In this document: positions 1 to 8,285 of the stretch, piece by piece
How positions within the stretch are numbered: the stretch's first letter is position 1
Layout: each line of letters starts with the position of its first letter
From: Chlorobaculum thiosulfatiphilum
Lineage (GTDB): Bacteria; Bacteroidota; Chlorobiia; Chlorobiales; Chlorobiaceae
DNA: 62,907 bases
Assembly (NCBI RefSeq): GCF_006265165.1
Contig: NZ_VDCH01000012.1
Span: 1 to 62,907, forward strand
Reading direction: 5' to 3'
The notes under the pieces: generated by a model
Database searches by the model: none
Seen by the model: only the letters and a program-made list of their open reading frames with translations
What the model was told of the DNA's origin: nothing
Program-made: the position numbers and the translations under genes

Positions 1-2
1 GT

Positions 3-1145
3 TTGCAGGGCAATATCGCCTTGTTTCGATGTCGCTGGTCAGAAGAATATTTCAAATCGCTCTTTTTAGAGATGCCCTTAAATGGAATTATACACCGAGA
101 CTTAAAACCAGAAAACATTCTTATTGAAAAAGCTGATTTTGTCTTGGCTGATTTTGGCATTGCAAGTTACAATCCGGATATTTTCAATATTAGGGCAGAA
201 ACAGAAAAAAAGGAACGCATTGGGAACAGACTCTTTTCACCTCCAGAACAAGAACAATCCGGCATGGTCGCACATGAAACTATGGACATTTATGCCTTGG
301 GGCAAATTATGCAGTGGTACTCCACAGGATCAACTCATAGAGGAACTAATAGACAAAGAATAACAACTATATTCAAAGATTTAAAAGTATATGATAGCAT
401 AATAGACAGATGTCTATCGCAGAACCCAGCAAGTCGCTTTCAAAATATTTCCGAGATAAGAGACTATATCAAAAGGAATAGAGAAAAAGATATTTTTGAC
501 TATATAGAAGAATTCAATAACATTGTAAGGAGTAATTTCCCGAGAAATGATTCTGGGATCATCCACTCATCAGACAAAAAAAGAATAGATAGACTTTTTC
601 AGACTTTTAAAGACAGTGAAAAGAATTTTGGTAATCATTTATGGTGGCATAATGGCTCAGCAAACATTGATTTTACACTTACTAAAAAAGGTGAGGCTAT
701 TTGGAAATTTCGGAATAAAGAATGCTCAATAAAAGAAATCTGGATACACTATGACAACAGTTCTTTTAATGACTTTATTTTAGTTCATTTTGAGCCATCT
801 GAGCCTTTCATCATCAATGAAAAAAGATTTTTTTATACGGCAATTGTTGATGACGAATATCATATCTCCTATTCAGAATATGAAAATGGTTACGCCGACA
901 TAAATGGAGATATTATTAAATTGTCTGATCACAAAGTTGAATTCATAGAACGACAAGAAAAAGAAGATTACTTTTTCATCGGAACAAGATACCATTGCAT
1001 TCTAAACACAAAAAATGATGAAAACGTTATACGGTTTATAAAAAAATTAAAAGACAATAATAGCAATCTTGATATTAAAGAATTTATAAATTTTGAGCGC
1101 GAAGTAAGAAAAAATAAACTACCTGAAATATCAATGAGATTATAA
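3..1145 (+). CDS. Serine/threonine protein kinase, 5' end outside window
   Basis: Partial gene: the reading frame is open to the left edge, and the ATP-binding N-lobe (glycine loop and VAIK lysine) is missing. What remains starts near the catalytic loop HRDLKPENIL (residues 32-41 of the visible part), followed by the metal-binding DFG of ADFGIA and an SPPE version of the APE motif near residue 79. The kinase fold ends near residue 160. About 220 further residues have no domain I recognise. They are rich in aromatic and acidic residues, with no membrane segment, so a soluble sensor or effector part is possible. The DNA is clearly more AT-rich than the bchY block next door, which suggests transfer. 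Its target is unknown. The kinase call is firm; the role is not. Confidence 0.8.
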   Translation: MQGNIALFRCRWSEEYFKSLFLEMPLNGIIHRDLKPENILIEKADFVLADFGIASYNPDIFNIRAETEKKERIGNRLFSPPEQEQSGMVAHETMDIYALGQIMQWYSTGSTHRGTNRQRITTIFKDLKVYDSIIDRCLSQNPASRFQNISEIRDYIKRNREKDIFDYIEEFNNIVRSNFPRNDSGIIHSSDKKRIDRLFQTFKDSEKNFGNHLWWHNGSANIDFTLTKKGEAIWKFRNKECSIKEIWIHYDNSSFNDFILVHFEPSEPFIINEKRFFYTAIVDDEYHISYSEYENGYADINGDIIKLSDHKVEFIERQEKEDYFFIGTRYHCILNTKNDENVIRFIKKLKDNNSNLDIKEFINFEREVRKNKLPEISMRL

Positions 1146-1354
1146 TAAAACCTGCTTACAACAAGGCATATATTACATATCCCCGAACGTCAGCCAAGAC
1201 GTCATATGCTAACATTCCCCTTATCGTTGTTCAAGTCTTGCATTTCAATTCACGCTTCGACGCATTCTGCACGCATCGGCATATCGTCTGACCCAAAACA
1301 CACAATACAAAAACCTGGAGGTTTTTTCATTTCTTTCTAAACCAGCTCCCCCCC

Positions 1355-2614
1355 TCACTCCGTCGGCATGAAATATTCCTTCATCCTTCCGTAAATCTCC
1401 CGCTTCTCGATCAATCCCGCTATCATGCCAAGCACCGACGCCGCACCGGAGGCGAAGAAGATCGGGCGGGCGGAGATGTTGTTGGTGTAGTAGATCGCCG
1501 GAATGCCGTGCTCCTTGGCGAAGCTGTCGAGCGAGGTGGTGCCGATGACCAGGTCGGGCTTGTGCTCCAGCACGGCCTCCATGTCCTCTTCGAGATATTT
1601 GCGGTAGCGCACCTCCGTGCCGAGCATCGTGAGCAGGCGGTGATCCTCCTCGCCGAGCGGGGTGCGGGCGATGGAGGTCGAGGCGTAGGGCACGTCGAGG
1701 CCCGCTTCGAGCAACAGGCGCACCAGCGGCAGCTCGTTGCCCTCGTAGCCCGCGACGATCACCGAGCCGTGCATCCGGCTCTCGAATCCCGCCATCACCT
1801 GCCGCGCTTTCTGGCGCTCCTCGTCGGCCACCTGCTTCACCGTCGCCGGATCGAGGTCGAGCGCCTCGCCGATCCGCTCGATCCACTGGCCTGTGGCGTT
1901 CGCGCCGATGGGATTGCCGCCCACAATCTTCACCCCCGCCGACTCGAAGAGCGCCGCCGTTCGCTCGTAGAAGGGATGCAGCACCGCGCAGGCCGAGGCG
2001 CGTCCGGCCTGGACGTAGTCGTCGAGGTCAGCGCCGGGCAGTGTGATGACCGACTCGACGCCGATCTTCTGCAACACGCCGCCGATCATCATCGCATCGA
2101 CCGGAAAGATTTCGCCAAGCACCACGAGCGTCTTGCCCTTTTTCGGCTCGCCGAACGCGCCGAACCGCTTCACGAGCGACGACACGGCCACATCCTTCGC
2201 CTCCGGGTGCGTCCGAATCTGGAACGCCGGAAGCCGCACGAGCAGCACTTCGGCGTTGCCGACCCGCTTCGGCAGCAGCTCCTCGGCGATACCGGCGGTC
2301 TCAGCCACGCAGGTGCTCACCACCGGAATGAAGCGCACCGCCGGGTCTTCGGCGATCTTTTCGATGGCGCGGCGCAGGTCGTCGATCATCGTGCCGCCCG
2401 AAATCTGCACGTTCATCAGCTCCGGCGAAACGACCGAGCGGCGGGCGGCATAGAAGTGCGACACGAAGGTGAGTCCGTAGAGGCAACCCTGATCGGCGGC
2501 CATGCAGAGCTGCGAGCCGTCGATGCGCAAGAGGACGCGCAGGCCGCCGAAGGCGGGGCACATCGATTGCGGATGCAGTTTGTTACAAGCCTTGTTCTCC
2601 ATACAAAACGACAT
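1355..2614 (-). CDS. bchY: Chlorophyllide a reductase subunit Y
   Basis: BchY forms with BchZ the catalytic heterotetramer that receives electrons from BchX and reduces ring B of chlorophyllide a on the way to bacteriochlorophyll a. It is nitrogenase-like and oxygen-sensitive. The protein has 419 residues, normal for the family. Three cysteines in the family's positions, C19 (MCPAF), C44 (DQGCLYG) and C102 (VSTCVAE), are the likely iron-sulfur ligands. The segment GLTFVSHFYAARR is typical of BchY rather than BchN. The start is uncertain: ATG at 2614 or the ATG five codons later (2602). Neither has a clear ribosome-binding site, and both overlap the stop of the upstream SPOR gene, which suggests coupling. 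bchX and bchZ are not in the window. Confidence 0.9.
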   Translation of the reverse strand: MSFCMENKACNKLHPQSMCPAFGGLRVLLRIDGSQLCMAADQGCLYGLTFVSHFYAARRSVVSPELMNVQISGGTMIDDLRRAIEKIAEDPAVRFIPVVSTCVAETAGIAEELLPKRVGNAEVLLVRLPAFQIRTHPEAKDVAVSSLVKRFGAFGEPKKGKTLVVLGEIFPVDAMMIGGVLQKIGVESVITLPGADLDDYVQAGRASACAVLHPFYERTAALFESAGVKIVGGNPIGANATGQWIERIGEALDLDPATVKQVADEERQKARQVMAGFESRMHGSVIVAGYEGNELPLVRLLLEAGLDVPYASTSIARTPLGEEDHRLLTMLGTEVRYRKYLEEDMEAVLEHKPDLVIGTTSLDSFAKEHGIPAIYYTNNISARPIFFASGAASVLGMIAGLIEKREIYGRMKEYFMPTE

Positions 2615-3611
2615 TTTTTTGTGCTTGCTGAATATAGCTGTGTTGCGGCAGCCCTTTCGGCATCGACTTCATGCTGTCGAGCGCCGAGCGCCGCGTCCCG
2701 AAATCTCCGGTGACGATGCGGTAAGAGCGCCCACTGCCGGATTTTACCGGCCAGAACCAGACCCGGTAGCCCATCTCCGAAAGCCGCGCCATCTCTTGCC
2801 GGACAACCTTTCGGGTATTGAAGGTCGCGACGATCACCGTGTATCGCCCCTTGCGAAGCTGAAGCGAATCTGGCGACGACGGAACGATTCCCGGCGCGAT
2901 CGAGGACGGCGGAACGCTCGATGCAACGGTCGCCACGGACGCCGCGATAACCGACTCAGCGGAACCGCCAGCGGACGGCAGATCGAATCCCCCCGGCGCA
3001 AACTGCCGGTACAGGAACCAGCCGCAGGCGAGAATCGAGACCGCCGCGACAAACAGCGCGACCTTTTTCAATCCTCCCGGCCTCTCCGGAACCGGCGGCG
3101 TCTGCTTATCCGGCGGCTTTTCGGGAATGACGATCTCCTTCAAGTCGCCATAACCGATGTTGAGCAGCGCTTCGAGCGACGCTTCGGGCTGGAAGCGCAA
3201 CGCGCCGGAGACCAGCGTGAACGAGCCGAAACCTCGCAACTCAAGCCGTCCCGGCCCCTTTTTCACCGCCTCGAACGTCTCGGCGAGCGCTTTGGCGAAA
3301 CGCTTGACCTCGCTCGCCTCCATCCCGAGCCGACCGGTCGCGATGCGCTCGGCGTCGCCCGCCCGCTCCTTCCGCGCCTCGAACGCCACGCGGTTCTTCG
3401 GCGGCTGATAGCGTATGCCCGCGGAGGTCGCTTGCCTCACCGCCTGTTCATGCACGACCGAAAAACCGCCCAGCCCGTCGATGGCAAGCAGCTTGCGGTC
3501 GAGCAGCTCCGCCGTCATGCCTCCGGCAAAGCGGTCGAGACGGCGCTGCGCCTCGTCGGAATCAATGCCGAGTAGCCGGGCGAGAATATCGGATGCGGTA
3601 TCAGCGGCCAT
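2583..3611 (-). CDS. HU-like/SPOR-domain membrane protein
   Basis: A 342-residue protein of the bacteroidete/chlorobi type that joins a cytoplasmic N-terminal region to a C-terminal peptidoglycan-binding SPOR domain. Residues 1-150 look like two tandem HU-like modules (ILARLLG..., GLGGFSV, then LRGFGSFTL), followed by a proline-rich linker, one membrane helix at about 183-201 (VALFVAAVSILACGWFLY), a Ser/Pro-rich periplasmic linker, and the SPOR domain from about 260 (RYTVIVATFN, YRIVTGDFG). I chose ATG at 3611, which is preceded by GGGGGAA; an open frame continues upstream but has no support. It probably marks division sites or senses peptidoglycan (inference). Its 3' end overlaps the start of bchY. 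Confidence 0.75.
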   Translation of the reverse strand: MAADTASDILARLLGIDSDEAQRRLDRFAGGMTAELLDRKLLAIDGLGGFSVVHEQAVRQATSAGIRYQPPKNRVAFEARKERAGDAERIATGRLGMEASEVKRFAKALAETFEAVKKGPGRLELRGFGSFTLVSGALRFQPEASLEALLNIGYGDLKEIVIPEKPPDKQTPPVPERPGGLKKVALFVAAVSILACGWFLYRQFAPGGFDLPSAGGSAESVIAASVATVASSVPPSSIAPGIVPSSPDSLQLRKGRYTVIVATFNTRKVVRQEMARLSEMGYRVWFWPVKSGSGRSYRIVTGDFGTRRSALDSMKSMPKGLPQHSYIQQAQKNVVLYGEQGL

Positions 3612-3750
3612 TGCGTTTCCCCCGAAATGCAGAGTTGACCAAGCCTTGAACTTCCAGCTCGAATATAACATATCGGAATCAAAGGCGCTTGCTGACGCGG
3701 CACGGGAAGTGAGTCGGGAAAACCGTATTTTGCCGAAAAACCGTGACCCT

Positions 3751-4947
3751 ATGATCGAAACCGCGCAAAGCGTTGGCGAACTGACCCGCGCCATCAAGAA
3801 CGAGCTGGAGAGCCTTTTCCCCTATGTGCGAGTGAAGGGCGAAGTGTCGAACTGCAAGGCGCACAGCTCCGGCCACGTCTATCTGACGCTCAAGGACAGC
3901 GAGGCGCAGATTCCGGCGGTGATCTGGAAAAGTGTGCGCGCCCGCTCTCCGCTGGAGCTGCGCGACGGCCTCGAAGTGGTCGCCGAGGGGCGGCTGGAGG
4001 TCTATCCGCCCGCCGGACGCTACCAGCTCATCTGCACGGCGCTCTTCGAAAGCGGCGAAGGCGAACAGCGCCTCGCCCTCGAACGGCTCATCGCCAAGCT
4101 CGCCAAAGCGGGCTGGTTCGACGCCGAACGCAAAAAGCCTATCCCGCGCATTCCCCGCCGCATCGGCATGATTACGTCGCCCACCGGCGCAGTGATCCGC
4201 GACATGAGCGACGTCTTCGCGCGGCGCTTTCCGGCGGCGGAGCTGCTGCTTTACCCGGTGCAGGTGCAGGGCGATCGGGCCGTCGAGTCGATCGTGCGAG
4301 CGCTCGACTACTTCAACGACCCGCCGAATCCGGCGCACAAGCCCGACGTGCTCATCGTGGCGCGAGGCGGCGGCTCGTCGGAAGACCTGCAAGCCTTCAA
4401 CAGCGAAGCGGTTGCTGAAGCGATCTACCGCTCGAAAATCCCCGTCATCAGCGCCATCGGCCACGAAACCGACCTCTCGGTGGCCGACATGGTGGCCGAC
4501 CTCCGCGCGGGTACGCCATCGATCGCCGCCGAACGAGCCGCGCCCGACCGCGAGGAGCTGTTGCGCCTGATCGACAGCCTCCTCAACCGGCAATCGATCC
4601 TCATGGAGGGGATGATTTCAGGAACGCAACTCCAGCTCGACTCCATCACCAACAGCTACGCCTTCAACCGCCCGGTGCAGATGCTCGCCCAAGCCGAAGA
4701 GCGGCTGGCGCTGACGGAAAAGGAGCTGAAGCGGGCCATAGCCGACAAGCTCCGCGACCGCGAGCAGCACCTCACCGCCGCCGCCGACCGCCTCGCGATG
4801 CTCGACACGCAGCGAGTATTGAAACGCGGCTTCGCGCTGGTAACGCAGGACGACCGCTACGTTACTTCAGCCGCAGGGCTGGAAGCCGGGTCGGAGATCA
4901 ACGTGACGTTCCACGACGGACGCCGGGAGGCGCGGGTTGGGGGGTAG
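3751..4947 (+). CDS. xseA: Exodeoxyribonuclease VII large subunit
   Basis: Large subunit of exonuclease VII, which with XseB degrades single-stranded DNA from both ends in the cytoplasm during repair. The protein has 398 residues. The N-terminal OB fold (SVGELTRAIK, VKGEVSNCK, SSGHVYLTLKD) binds DNA. The catalytic region contains the family motifs RIGMITSPTGAVIRD, VARGGGSSEDL and ISAIGHETD. A helical segment and the usual C-terminal GFALV stretch follow. The frame is open further upstream, but homology begins at ATG 3751. It is divergent from the SPOR gene with about 140 bp between them, so that gap should hold both promoters. No xseB is visible here. Confidence 0.93.
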   Translation: MIETAQSVGELTRAIKNELESLFPYVRVKGEVSNCKAHSSGHVYLTLKDSEAQIPAVIWKSVRARSPLELRDGLEVVAEGRLEVYPPAGRYQLICTALFESGEGEQRLALERLIAKLAKAGWFDAERKKPIPRIPRRIGMITSPTGAVIRDMSDVFARRFPAAELLLYPVQVQGDRAVESIVRALDYFNDPPNPAHKPDVLIVARGGGSSEDLQAFNSEAVAEAIYRSKIPVISAIGHETDLSVADMVADLRAGTPSIAAERAAPDREELLRLIDSLLNRQSILMEGMISGTQLQLDSITNSYAFNRPVQMLAQAEERLALTEKELKRAIADKLRDREQHLTAAADRLAMLDTQRVLKRGFALVTQDDRYVTSAAGLEAGSEINVTFHDGRREARVGG

Positions 4948-5019
4948 AGCGGAGAGTGAGGATCGCTGGTAAACCGTTTGGCGGCTATCAGAAAGATGCC
5001 CTTTACTGCGACAGATCGC

Positions 5020-5805
5020 TTAGTTGAGCCGGGCTTTTTTCTCCAGTTTGCGGCGGAAGTCAGATTCGGCATCAAGCGATGAGATCATGTCGTTACCCAC
5101 ATTGGATAAGCGGGCAAGATCGGTTCGAGGCAGGGATTTCTGATCGGCAAAAACCAGGATGCTGTCGAACTTGACCTGCGCCCGGAGCAGGTGTTCGAGG
5201 ATGATGGTGACCGTTTTAGCCTTGTCGGGATTGGGGATGCCAAACAGAAAAATCTGCTCCTCCCTACCGTCGATTTTGTAGTCGATCGGATAGTCCGATG
5301 CATTTGCCATCCCTTCGTACAGATAATCCTTCGTCACCTGTTCGGATGGGATAATCCTGTAAATCGATTCCCGGAGGTCTTCGTAAAACGTGGATTCCGC
5401 CCGTGACCTTTTCAGAAAGGTCAGATCGAAGATTTCAGTAATAGCCTGGCCAACATGAAAAATGTCAGTGGCAAGCCGTTCCGGCGTGGTGTCGATGAAC
5501 AACGCTCCGTCCTTTTCGTCAACCGAGGTGTGCGTCTTGATCTTTTCAAACAGCTCGCCTCTGGTTCCATCCCTGAACTTGTCGATATCGTGCTCATAAC
5601 TGAGATGCATCAGTGTATGCCCCATATCGGTGAGCCTGAGGAGGCCGCCGGGAAGAATTTTAATGTAGAGCTGATACAGATCCCCATCCGGAAAGAGAAA
5701 TGGCGTATGTACGGCCAGAAGCTCCGGGGATTTCTCTCGAATCCGTACGGTGCCGCACATGGCCCGGCAGAGCGTCTCCTGCAATATTTTGACATCTATC
5801 GTCAT
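5020..5805 (-). CDS. DUF1828/DUF1829 domain protein
   Basis: A 261-residue soluble protein. The N-terminal half (about 1-95, with FLFPDGDLYQLYI and LRLTDMGHTL) matches my memory of DUF1828. The C-terminal half (about 150-250, with YKIDGREEQIFLFGIPN) matches DUF1829. Proteins of this kind sit in mobile or defence neighbourhoods and have no proven biochemical role. It is the second gene of a tight pair: its ATG overlaps the stop of the upstream 164-residue gene as TGATG, so translation is coupled. The GC content is lower than the xseA and kdsB flanks. It could be one half of a toxin-antitoxin or phage-resistance pair, but the sequence shows only the coupling. Confidence 0.6.
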   Translation of the reverse strand: MTIDVKILQETLCRAMCGTVRIREKSPELLAVHTPFLFPDGDLYQLYIKILPGGLLRLTDMGHTLMHLSYEHDIDKFRDGTRGELFEKIKTHTSVDEKDGALFIDTTPERLATDIFHVGQAITEIFDLTFLKRSRAESTFYEDLRESIYRIIPSEQVTKDYLYEGMANASDYPIDYKIDGREEQIFLFGIPNPDKAKTVTIILEHLLRAQVKFDSILVFADQKSLPRTDLARLSNVGNDMISSLDAESDFRRKLEKKARLN

Positions 5806-6299
5806 CAGTTGAAAAGATCGAGCTGGTTAGTCCCTGGGTTTACCCCTAATCCATCGATATTACAATCACTTATCAGACAAATCAGTGCCTCGTCAAGTGT
5901 CTGGTATCGGTCGGTTTCGCAGGCAAAACCATCTGGATTCCGGTTTGCAGAAATGTATTTTTTTGTAGCTCTGTGTATATGGAAAACAAGATTAAGGGTT
6001 TTGTCTTCGATTTTGTTCCTGTGTATGTGTGACGCGCCATTGTACCGGCAAAGAATCAGTGTTTCGCCATTCGGAGCATCCCAAAGGAGTCCGCAACTGA
6101 AATCATCTTCCATTCCAACGGCCAGATTCTGCCGGACAAACAACTGGAATTCATGCCCGGATTCATCGAGAGCATGAGCAATGTAATTGATCTGTTTATG
6201 ACCCGGCTTCAGAACATCCCTCGCTTTGGGATTGATAACTCTTTTCGGGCAACTGATCAATGCTTCGATGAACTCATCGGTGAGACTTTCAAACGCCAT
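5805..6299 (-). CDS. DUF6978-like protein, partner of the DUF1828/1829 gene
   Basis: A 164-residue soluble protein of unknown function that I associate with the DUF6978 family from its partner gene and from the motifs FVRQNL, FSCGLLWDAPNG and LCRYNGASH. It is the first gene of a two-gene unit with the DUF1828/1829 gene; the stop and the next start share one base (TGATG at 5803-5807). The C-terminal stretch has several histidines and cysteines (FHIHRATKKY, CETDRY) that could bind metal, but no nuclease motif is evident. In similar loci these two families travel together (from memory, not checked). Function unknown. Confidence 0.5.
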   Translation of the reverse strand: MAFESLTDEFIEALISCPKRVINPKARDVLKPGHKQINYIAHALDESGHEFQLFVRQNLAVGMEDDFSCGLLWDAPNGETLILCRYNGASHIHRNKIEDKTLNLVFHIHRATKKYISANRNPDGFACETDRYQTLDEALICLISDCNIDGLGVNPGTNQLDLFN

Positions 6300-6422
6300 A
6301 ATCGCAAGGGGTTGGAGGCTTTGAATGTATCGTGAGGCCTACAGCGTCAGGCTATCTTATGTGGATAAAATACGCCTTTTGTCGAATATGTCTGAGAGCA
6401 GATGCGCTTTGGCGGCAATTAT

Positions 6423-7169
6423 TCACCCCCCATACCTCGCCCTGAACAACCTGCGCACCTCTTCGAGTTCCTCCTCGGTGTTGACTCCCGGCGTATCCGT
6501 CGTCGTTTCGATGCAGCGGATGCGGTAGCCGTTTTCGAGGAGGCGGAGTTGTTCGAGCGATTCGGTGCGTTCGAGCATCGAGGGCGGGAGCGCGACGAAG
6601 GCTTTGAGCACGTCGGCGCGGAAGGCGTAGAGGCCGATGTGGCGGTAGTAGCGCGTGTCGGGCAGCGTTTCGCGGCGGAAGGGAATCGGGCAGCGCGAGA
6701 AGTAGAGCGCGTTGCCGCGGGTGTCGAGCACCGCCTTGACCACGTGCGGGTCGTCGATGATGTGCCGTTCGTCCGGCTTCAGCGGGAAGACCAGCGTGGT
6801 GCAGTCGGGCAGCGTGCCCTCCTCGAAAAAGGGCGCGATGGCGAGGTCTATCGTCGCGGGATCGATGAGCGGTTCGTCGCCCTGGAGGTTGACGAACACG
6901 TCGCCGCCAACCTGCCCGGCGGCCTGGGCGATGCGGTCGGTACCGCAAGTCAGGTCGGGCGAGGTCATCACCACCTCCGCCCCGGCCTCACGAAGCACCG
7001 CGAAGATGCGCTCGTTGTCGGTCGCCACCACCACGCGGCTCGCCAGACGCGACTTCATCGCCTGCTGCCAGGTGCGCACAATCAGTGGCTCACCTTCGAG
7101 ATCGGCAAGCATCTTCTCTTTCAGGCGGCTGGAGCTGAGACGGGCAGGTATGACGATGACGGCGTTCAT
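6423..7169 (-). CDS. kdsB: 3-deoxy-manno-octulosonate cytidylyltransferase
   Basis: Activates KDO as CMP-KDO for the inner core of lipopolysaccharide, in the cytoplasm. The protein has 248 residues, normal for KdsB. Motifs: the N-terminal nucleotide-binding [13 protein letters not shown], then [21 protein letters not shown] and [10 protein letters not shown] start it at ATG 7169, where the motif [11 protein letters not shown] begins; the longer frame up to 7265 only overlaps dtd. The start overlaps the dtd stop by four bases (ATGA). It is the last gene of the unit yggU-dtd-kdsB. Finding KDO synthesis agrees with an LPS-bearing green sulfur bacterium. Confidence 0.92.
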   Translation of the reverse strand: MNAVIVIPARLSSSRLKEKMLADLEGEPLIVRTWQQAMKSRLASRVVVATDNERIFAVLREAGAEVVMTSPDLTCGTDRIAQAAGQVGGDVFVNLQGDEPLIDPATIDLAIAPFFEEGTLPDCTTLVFPLKPDERHIIDDPHVVKAVLDTRGNALYFSRCPIPFRRETLPDTRYYRHIGLYAFRADVLKAFVALPPSMLERTESLEQLRLLENGYRIRCIETTTDTPGVNTEEELEEVRRLFRARYGG

Positions 7170-7618
7170 GATTTTTTCGGTGATTCGAGAATGATGGTGA
7201 CCGGGCCGTCGTTGATGAGCGAGACCTGCATGTCCGCGCCGAACACGCCGGCCTGGACAGGGCACGCCGCCTCGCGGCTGATCGATTCGACGAAGCGCTC
7301 GAAGAGCGGCTGGGCGATCTCCGGCGGCGCGGATTCGGAAAAGCCGGGGCGGTTGCCGCGACTGGCGTCGGCGTAGAGCGCGAATTGCGAGACGACAAGC
7401 AGCTCGCCGCCAATGTCCCGAAGCGAGCGGTTCATCTTCCCCTCCTCGTCCTCGAAAATGCGCAGGTTCGGAATTTTTCGGCTCATCCAGGCGAGGTCGT
7501 CCGCCGTGTCTTCACGCGAGATTCCGGCAAGCACGAGCAACCCCGCGCCGATGGCGCTGTGCGTCGCGCCGCCGATGGAGACGGCGGCCTCGCGCACCCG
7601 TTGCACCACCGTTCTCAC
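7166..7618 (-). CDS. dtd: D-aminoacyl-tRNA deacylase
   Basis: Removes D-amino acids and mischarged glycine from tRNAs, recycling them in the cytoplasm. The protein has 150 residues, the standard length. The conserved SQFALYAD motif and the [12 protein letters not shown]-terminus (the GP motif of the active site) are both present, as is the N-terminal MRTVVQRV. It overlaps yggU by four bases upstream and kdsB by four bases downstream, so the three are translated as a unit. Confidence 0.93.
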   Translation of the reverse strand: MRTVVQRVREAAVSIGGATHSAIGAGLLVLAGISREDTADDLAWMSRKIPNLRIFEDEEGKMNRSLRDIGGELLVVSQFALYADASRGNRPGFSESAPPEIAQPLFERFVESISREAACPVQAGVFGADMQVSLINDGPVTIILESPKKS

Positions 7619-7932
7619 GAGCTTGCCTCCGCTTCATCGCCGAGCACGGACGCGAGCGCTTCGCGGACAACCGACGGCGTGACGCCTTCGACCTTCAGCA
7701 CCTTGCTGCGGGAGCTTGCGCCGTTCATCACCGACACGCTGGAGCGCGGCACACCGAGCGCTTTGGCGAGCAGCTCACAGCACTCCTTGTTGGCCGCGTT
7801 ATCGACCGGCGCGGATTTGAGGCAGATTTTGATCTGCTCGCCGTACATGCCCGCAACCCCGCTTTTCGATGAGCGGGGCTGCACACGCACGGAGAGGCAA
7901 ACGGCGTCGCCCTTCTGGCTGATCGGAGGCAT
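7615..7932 (-). CDS. DUF167/YggU family protein
   Basis: A 105-residue conserved small protein. The family signature is visible: [14 protein letters not shown], then [17 protein letters not shown], and a C-terminal [13 protein letters not shown]. The biochemical role of the family is unknown. I chose ATG at 7932 because the conserved part begins right after it; the upstream part of the frame is a shadow of gatC. It lies 11 bases past the gatC stop and overlaps dtd by four bases, so gatC-yggU-dtd-kdsB may be one transcript. Confidence 0.8.
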   Translation of the reverse strand: MPPISQKGDAVCLSVRVQPRSSKSGVAGMYGEQIKICLKSAPVDNAANKECCELLAKALGVPRSSVSVMNGASSRSKVLKVEGVTPSVVREALASVLGDEAEASS

Positions 7933-7943
7933 CGCAGACTGGT

Positions 7944-8231
7944 TCAGCCGATCACCTTCGGCACCTTGAAGAAGCGATCCTGCTTGTCGGGCGCGTTTCT
8001 CAGCGCCTCCTCGTTCGAGAGCGGCGTATGCTCGACGTCCGCGCGAAGCACGTTGATCTGGTCGTGAATGGTGCTCAGCGGCTCGACCCCCTCGGTATCG
8101 ACCTCGTTGAGCTTTTCGATGTAGTGAAGAATCATGTTCAGCTCGCTGGTCATCTTCTCTTGCTCGGCGTCGGTGAACTTCAGGCGGGCAAGCTCGGCGA
8201 TGTAGGCGACGTTTTCTTTCGTGACTGACAT
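7944..8231 (-). CDS. gatC: Asp-tRNA(Asn)/Glu-tRNA(Gln) amidotransferase subunit C
   Basis: Small subunit that stabilises the GatA-GatB interface in the transamidation route to Gln-tRNA(Gln) and Asn-tRNA(Asn). The protein has 95 residues, typical for GatC, with the conserved N-terminal [12 protein letters not shown], the middle [18 protein letters not shown], and the C-terminal FKVPKVIG. It is separated from gatA and gatB, as in many bacteria, and heads the yggU-dtd-kdsB group. Confidence 0.93.
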   Translation of the reverse strand: MSVTKENVAYIAELARLKFTDAEQEKMTSELNMILHYIEKLNEVDTEGVEPLSTIHDQINVLRADVEHTPLSNEEALRNAPDKQDRFFKVPKVIG

Positions 8232-8285
8232 ATCGTAAATCCAATGAATTAAACTAAATACTGTTTTCTGGACGGCAAGTCCGGC

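Noticed and set aside
1508-2713. 401-codon frame antisense to bchY
   Set aside because: His/Arg-rich shadow; bchY is supported by motifs and length.
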